This document shows positions 59,495-64,000 of a stretch of DNA of 64,000 nt, in pieces. Position numbers and translations under genes: made by a program. This DNA comes from Sabethes cyaneus (Eukaryota > Arthropoda > Insecta > Diptera > Culicidae). Location: assembly GCF_943734655.1 (NCBI RefSeq), contig NC_071354.1, positions 42,137,744 through 42,201,743 of the forward strand, read 5' to 3'. The notes beneath the pieces are model-generated. The model worked only from the letters and a program-made list of their open reading frames with translations, had not been told where the DNA came from and did not search any database. Each line of letters starts with the position of its first letter. Position 1 is the first letter of the stretch.

Positions 59495-62310
59495 ATTCAT
59501 TCAAGAGTGAACCAATAGTCATCTAAAAGTCGTCCAAGAATAATCCAAGAGTCGCCCAGAAGCTATTCATGAGTCGTTTATGAAGCGTCCAAGAGACGTC
59601 CAAGTAACGTCCAAGAGTCATTTAAGAGTCATCCACAAGTCTTCTAGGAGTCGCTCAGAAGTCGTCTGAAAGTCATCCGAGAGTCATGCAAGAGTCGTTC
59701 ACAAGTCATCCAAGAGTCATCCAGGAGTCGTCCAATAGTCTTCCCAGAACAGTCGCCCAGAAATCGTCCATTAGACGCCAAGAATCATCCAAAAGTTGTA
59801 CATGAGTGGTCCAATAGTCATCCAATAGTGATCAAGTAATCATCCAGAAGTCGTCCAAGATTAATCCAAGAGTCATCCAAGTGCCATCCAATAGACATCC
59901 AAAAGTCTTCTAGGAGTCGCTCAGGAGTCATCCAGAAGTAATCCGAGGGTCATGCAAGAGTCGTCCAAAAGTCATCCAAGAATCGTCCATGAGTCGAGTA
60001 AGAGTCGTTCAAAAACCATCCAAGAGTCATCCAAGAGTCGTCCAATAGTCTTCCCAGAACAGTCGCCCAGGAGTCGTCCATTAGACGCTAAGAATCATCC
60101 AAAAGTTGTACATGAGTGGTCCAATAGTCATCCAATAGTAATCCAGTAATTATCCAGAAGTCGTCCAAGAGTAATCCAAGAGTCATCCAAGTACCATCCA
60201 AGAGACATCGAAAAGTCTTCTAGGAGTCGCCCAGCAGTAGTTCAAAGGTCATCCGGGAGTCGCCCACAAGTTTTCCATGAGTCGTCTACTAGTCATCCAA
60301 GAGTGATCCAGTAGTCATCCAAAAGTTGTCCAAGAGTATTCCAAGAGTCAACCAGGAGCTGTTCATGAGTCGTTTGTGAATCGTCCAAGAGTCGTCTACG
60401 AGTCGTCTACAAGACGTCTAAGAGCCATCTAAGAGTCATTCACAAGTCTTTTAGGAGTCGCCCAGGAGTCGTCCAGAAGTCATCTGAGAATCATGCAAGA
60501 GTCGTTCAAAAGACGTCCGAGAGTTATCTAGGAATCGTCCATGAATCGTGCAGGAGTCTTGTAAGAGTCGTCCAAAAGTCGTTCATAAAACGCCCAAGAG
60601 TCGTCCAGGAGTCATCCAAGTGTCATCTAACAGTCATCCAAATGACTTCTAGGAGTCGCCCAGGAGTAATCCAAAGGTCATCCAAAAGTTATCCATGAGT
60701 CATCTATCAGTCATCCAAAAAGTGTCCAAGAGTAATCCAAGAGTCGGCCAGGAGCAGTTCATGGGTCGTTTATGAATTGTCCAAGAGTCATCTACGAATC
60801 ATTCACAAGTCTTCTAGGAGTCGCCCAGGAGTTGTCCAGAAGTCATCCGAGAGTCGTCCAAGAATCATCCCAGAACCGTTGAAGAGTCATCCAGGAGTCG
60901 TCCATTAGACGCCAAGAGTCGTCCAAAAGTTGTACATGAGTCGTCCAATAGTCATCCAATAGAGATCCAGAAGTCCTTCAAGAGTAATCCAAGTGTCATC
61001 CCAGAGTCATCCAAGAGATATACAAAAGTATTCTAGGAGTCGCCCAGGAGTCGTCCAGAAGTCATCCATGAGGAATCGTCCATGAGTTGTCCAGAAGTCG
61101 AGTAAGAGTCGTCCAAAAGTCGTCCAGGAGTCATCCAGGAGTCGTCCAAGAGTCATCAAGTGTCATCTAACAGTCATCCAAAAGACTTCTAGGAGTTCGC
61201 AGCCAGCTGTTAGAGTGCAGGACAATTTCAGAGCCAGTTGCTACGATCCTATTGACTCTGACAGCCTCTCCCAGTCGACATTCGAACATACGACGACTGG
61301 CTTATTAGGCCAGCGTTATACCTCGAAGCCAACTGGGAGGCAAAGCTGGGAGCGATCCAGTAGTCATCCAAAAAGTGTCCAAGGGTAATCCAAGAGTCGA
61401 CCAGGAGCTGTTCATGAGTCGTTTATGAATCGTCCAAGAGTCCAAGAGTCGTTCATAGTCTTCCCAGAACAGTCGCCCAGGAATCGTCCATTAGATGCCA
61501 AGAATCATTCAAAAGTTGTACATGAGTCGTCTAATAGCCATCCAATAGTGATCCAGTAATCATCCAGAAGTCGTCCAAGAGTAATCCAGGAATCATCCAA
61601 GTGCCATCCAAGAGACATCCAAAAGTCTTTTAGGAGTCGCCCAGGAGTCGTCCAGAAGTCATCCGAGAGTCATGCAAGAGTCGTCCAAACGACGTCCAAA
61701 AGTTACCTAGGAATCGTCCATGAATCGTCCAGGAGTCGTGCAAGAGTCGTCCAAAAGTCGTCCAGGAATCGTCCAAGAGTCGTTCATAAGACGCCCAAGA
61801 GTCTTCCAGGAGTCATCTAAGTGTCATCTAACAGTCATTCAAAAGACTTCTAGGAGTCGCCTAGGAGTAGTCCAAAGGCCGTCCGAGAGTCGTCCAAAAG
61901 TTATCCATGAGTCGTCTATTAGTCATCCAAGAGCGATCCAGTAGTCATCCAAAAAGTGTACAAGAATAATCCAAGAGTCGACCAGGAGCTGTTCATGAGT
62001 CGTTTATGAATCGTCCAAAAGTCGTTTCCAAAAGTCGAGTCGTCTAAGAGTCATTCATAAGTCTTCTAGGAGTCGCCCAGGAGTTGTCCAGAAGTCATCT
62101 GAGAGTCATACAAGAGTCGTCCAAAAGTCGTCCAAGAGTTATCCAGGAATCGTCCATGAGTCGTCTAGAAGTCGTGTAAGAGTTATGCAAAGGTTGTCCA
62201 TAAGACATCCAAGAGTCATCCAAGAGACATCCAAAAGTTTTCTATGAGTCGCCCAGGAGTCGTCCAGAAATCGTATAAGAGTCAAGCAAGAGTCGACCGA
62301 AAGTCGTATT
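59495..62310. repeat. 11-bp satellite (AGTCRTCCAAG type) with higher-order repeats, ~2.8 kb
   Basis: Tandem 10-12-bp units around AGTCGTCCAAG and AGTCATCCAAG. Larger units recur: the phrase 'gtcttcccagaacagtcg' appears at about 59740, 60048 and 61459, and 'gttcatgagtcgtttatgaa' variants at about 60363, 60758, 61411 and 61992. A SINE interrupts at 61193-61346. The short frames (SSKSRP repeats) are artefacts. Confidence 0.95.
61193..61346 (-). mobile_element. SINE family A inserted in the satellite
   Basis: On minus: CCCAGTTGGCTTCGAGGTAT, ATAAGCCAGTCGTCGTATG, TTCGAATGTCGACTGGGAG and AGAGTCAATAGGATCGTAGC, ending at AACAGCTGGCTGCG. The tail is missing. No clear TSD. Confidence 0.85.
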
Positions 62311-62551
62311 GTTATGTTATTTATCTAAGGTTGTTATATTATTTGTTCTCCATATATGATCCATTATGATAATTTTTTAATTGTTGTAAAGCTTGCTTCA
62401 TTTAGAATTGGAACAGACTTATTGCTCAAATGGTGGCGCCCTTGGTGGACGGATTTGGAAGTTCTTGGCGCCCACATGTCGGAAATTTTGTTAGCTTCAC
62501 CTATGTATTTTTGACATTCCGCAAAACGACTGTATTTTGTGAACAAACAAC

Positions 62552-63441
62552 ATGGAAGCCGAAAGAAGGGAAAAAATTGTGCACAGTTATTTGGAAAATC
62601 CATTGTGGTCTGCATCTAGGCTAGCTAAATTGCCCAGAAATACCGTATGGCGCGTTATGAAACGGTATAAGGAAACATTGACGACGATTCGGAAGCCTCA
62701 AGCTAATCCTCGGAGTGAAATTGTCGACCGGAAACTGTGTGGTAAGATTTTGAAGACCATCACGAGGAATCCCAATCTGTCGGACTGTGATTTGGCCAGA
62801 AAATTCGGTGCTGCCCATAGTACCGTGGGAAGAATACGACTCCGGGAAGGAATCAAGTCGTATCGAGCTAGCAAACCGCCAAACCGAACCATACAACAGA
62901 ATAGTGTGGCCAAAATCCGTGCTCGAACGCTATACGACCGGGTGCTAACCAAATTCGACGGGTGTCTTCTGATGGACGATGAAACCTATGTCAAGGGTGA
63001 CTTCGGGCAAATGCCAGGTCAAAAATTTTACTAAAAAGAGTGTCTCCAAAAACGATTTTTTCCGTTCATTCGATTCAACCACCATCTCGTGATGTTTTGG
63101 ACAAATTTGGCAAGCTGTAATGACCACAGCGAAGTCGTTCAAGAATGGTATACAGAGAAGGGGTCCAGTTTGTTCCGAAAGGCCTTAACCTACCCCATTG
63201 CCCCCAGTTCCGCCCTATTGAGAAATACTGGGCAATCATGAAGAGGACACTCAAGGCAAAGGGAAAAGTTGTTAAAGACATCAATCAGATGACAACCTGG
63301 TGGAATAAGATAGCCAAAACGATGGACGAAGAAAGTGTGCACCGCCTAATGAGCCAGGAAAAGTTCGAGAATTCCTTCGAAACCGTTTTTTTTCTTAAAA
63401 GTATGAAGAAAATGCTACATTTGTGTAAGAAAAGATCTTGA
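62552..63441 (+). pseudogene. Tc1/mariner-type (DD37E-like) transposase, decayed
   Basis: The start at 62552 opens a 160-codon frame with two helix-turn-helix units (LAKLPRNTVWRVMKRYKETL; NLSDCDLARKFGAAHSTVGR) and the first catalytic block LLMDDETYVKGDF. Then comes a large deletion after GQKFY. The second block reads FWTNLASC where an aspartate is expected (W-P-D-L-A-S), so D has become N. Losing one G near 63161 shifts the frame. The last part has KGLNLPHCPQFRPIEKYWAI with the catalytic Glu. From the N/D position to that Glu are 37 residues, pointing to the DD37E group described in mosquitoes. Deletion, frameshift and the lost Asp mean it is inactive. Terminal repeats were not found. Confidence 0.8.
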
Positions 63442-64000
63442 ATTCAACTCGCATTATGCTTAAATATACGGACAGCGTAGCGATGGGTCGAATCCGGTTG
63501 CAGGATCAGGTTTAATACGTAAACCTAGTTTCCGACACGTATCCTAGATGCCTAGCTCTTGCTTGGAACTCTGAAGCTTGGAACTCTCTCAATCCGATCT
63601 AGTCAGTTCTAGGGTCAGCATCAGCATCAGTGAATTTACATTTTATATTCTACTACGATGAGATATTCTATGGTCTGTTATTTTTTTATTCTATACCTAC
63701 TGGATTCAGTTAAAAGTGTGGCAGCCATAACTTAGTTCCATCGCATAGTAAAAACAATGTTAGAGCAACATTCAATACACACCATATTCCATTACGGATG
63801 ATAGGTAACAGTAAACCGAACGAACGAAAAAACAACCGAAAAAAATCTAAACACGGATGTTTATGAAATTTAACTCTTTAACTGGCTGCCTGCCTGCCTG
63901 CCTGCATGCGGTTACCGTGTAGAGTAGCGTATCCCTTCGGGTTCTCATCTCACAAAGCGGTCCCGTTAGCTGGGACACTCTGCCGTACTCCTCCCACCAC
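63442..64000. other. Noncoding end of window
   Basis: Contains a (CTGC)n run at about 63887-63905. No gene was recognised. Confidence 0.4.

Noticed and set aside
59495..62310. CRISPR-like array appearance
   Set aside because: Units are contiguous 11-bp tandem repeats without unique spacers, in a eukaryotic satellite.

Overview
This is a eukaryotic window, almost certainly from an insect. The signs are introns of about 60-70 bp, tRNA-derived SINEs, several decayed non-LTR retrotransposons, a Penelope-like element, Tc1/mariner-type elements including a DD37E-type transposase, and a secreted fibrinogen-related protein (FREP) gene. This mix is typical of mosquitoes (Culicidae). The taxonomic call is inference from the sequence; no database was consulted. 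Only one cellular gene looks intact: a four-exon FREP gene on the minus strand at 39602-40944, with a recognisable TATA/Inr promoter and polyA signal. The window is otherwise a gene-poor mosaic of transposons, satellites and unrecognised single-copy DNA.

Layout. 0-7.6 kb: a GT microsatellite, a broken DUF4806-type gene carrying a palindromic element and a SINE, a convergent decayed CACTA/EnSpm-like transposase carrying a short A-tailed retroposon, then Penelope-like and RTE-like fragments. 7.6-10.4 kb: unrecognised. 10.4-15.05 kb: a nearly full-length CR1/Jockey-type LINE on the minus strand, with a PHD-finger ORF1 and an APE-RT ORF2 carrying one dinucleotide slip. 15.4-22.1 kb: a 7-bp (TGGGAC-based) satellite broken up by a 2-kb non-autonomous relative of the CACTA-like element, by a Jockey-type LINE, and by a SINE inside that LINE. 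22.3-33.9 kb: MITEs, SINEs, a mariner relic and a dispersed repeat among unrecognised DNA. 33.9-38 kb: a dispersed Helitron-like family, a purine-rich tract, a perfect 1.54-kb (CTGT)n array and a 12-bp minisatellite. 39.6-41 kb: the FREP gene. 42-53.8 kb: LINE fragments, a 985-bp TIR element, Helitron-like copies and a foldback element. 53.8-57 kb: unrecognised. 57-62.3 kb: more Helitron-like sequence, then a 2.8-kb 11-bp satellite with higher-order structure. 62.5-63.4 kb: a decayed DD37E transposase.

How the parts relate. Apart from FREP, which stands alone, the window records insertion history. Target-site duplications (TSDs) are readable for five retroposons: 1526-1533/1665-1672, 2786-2799/2933-2946, 28756-28767/28971-28982, 53538-53547/53769-53778 and 58825-58837/58924-58936. 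Nesting gives relative ages: satellite before CACTA-like element and LINE, LINE before SINE. No operon-like or defence-system gene cluster is visible. The best candidates for something undescribed are the short hairpin-rich A-tailed retroposon (two copies), the CCCAAG-ended transposon pair, and the 985-bp element with ACAGGTCTGCA termini.
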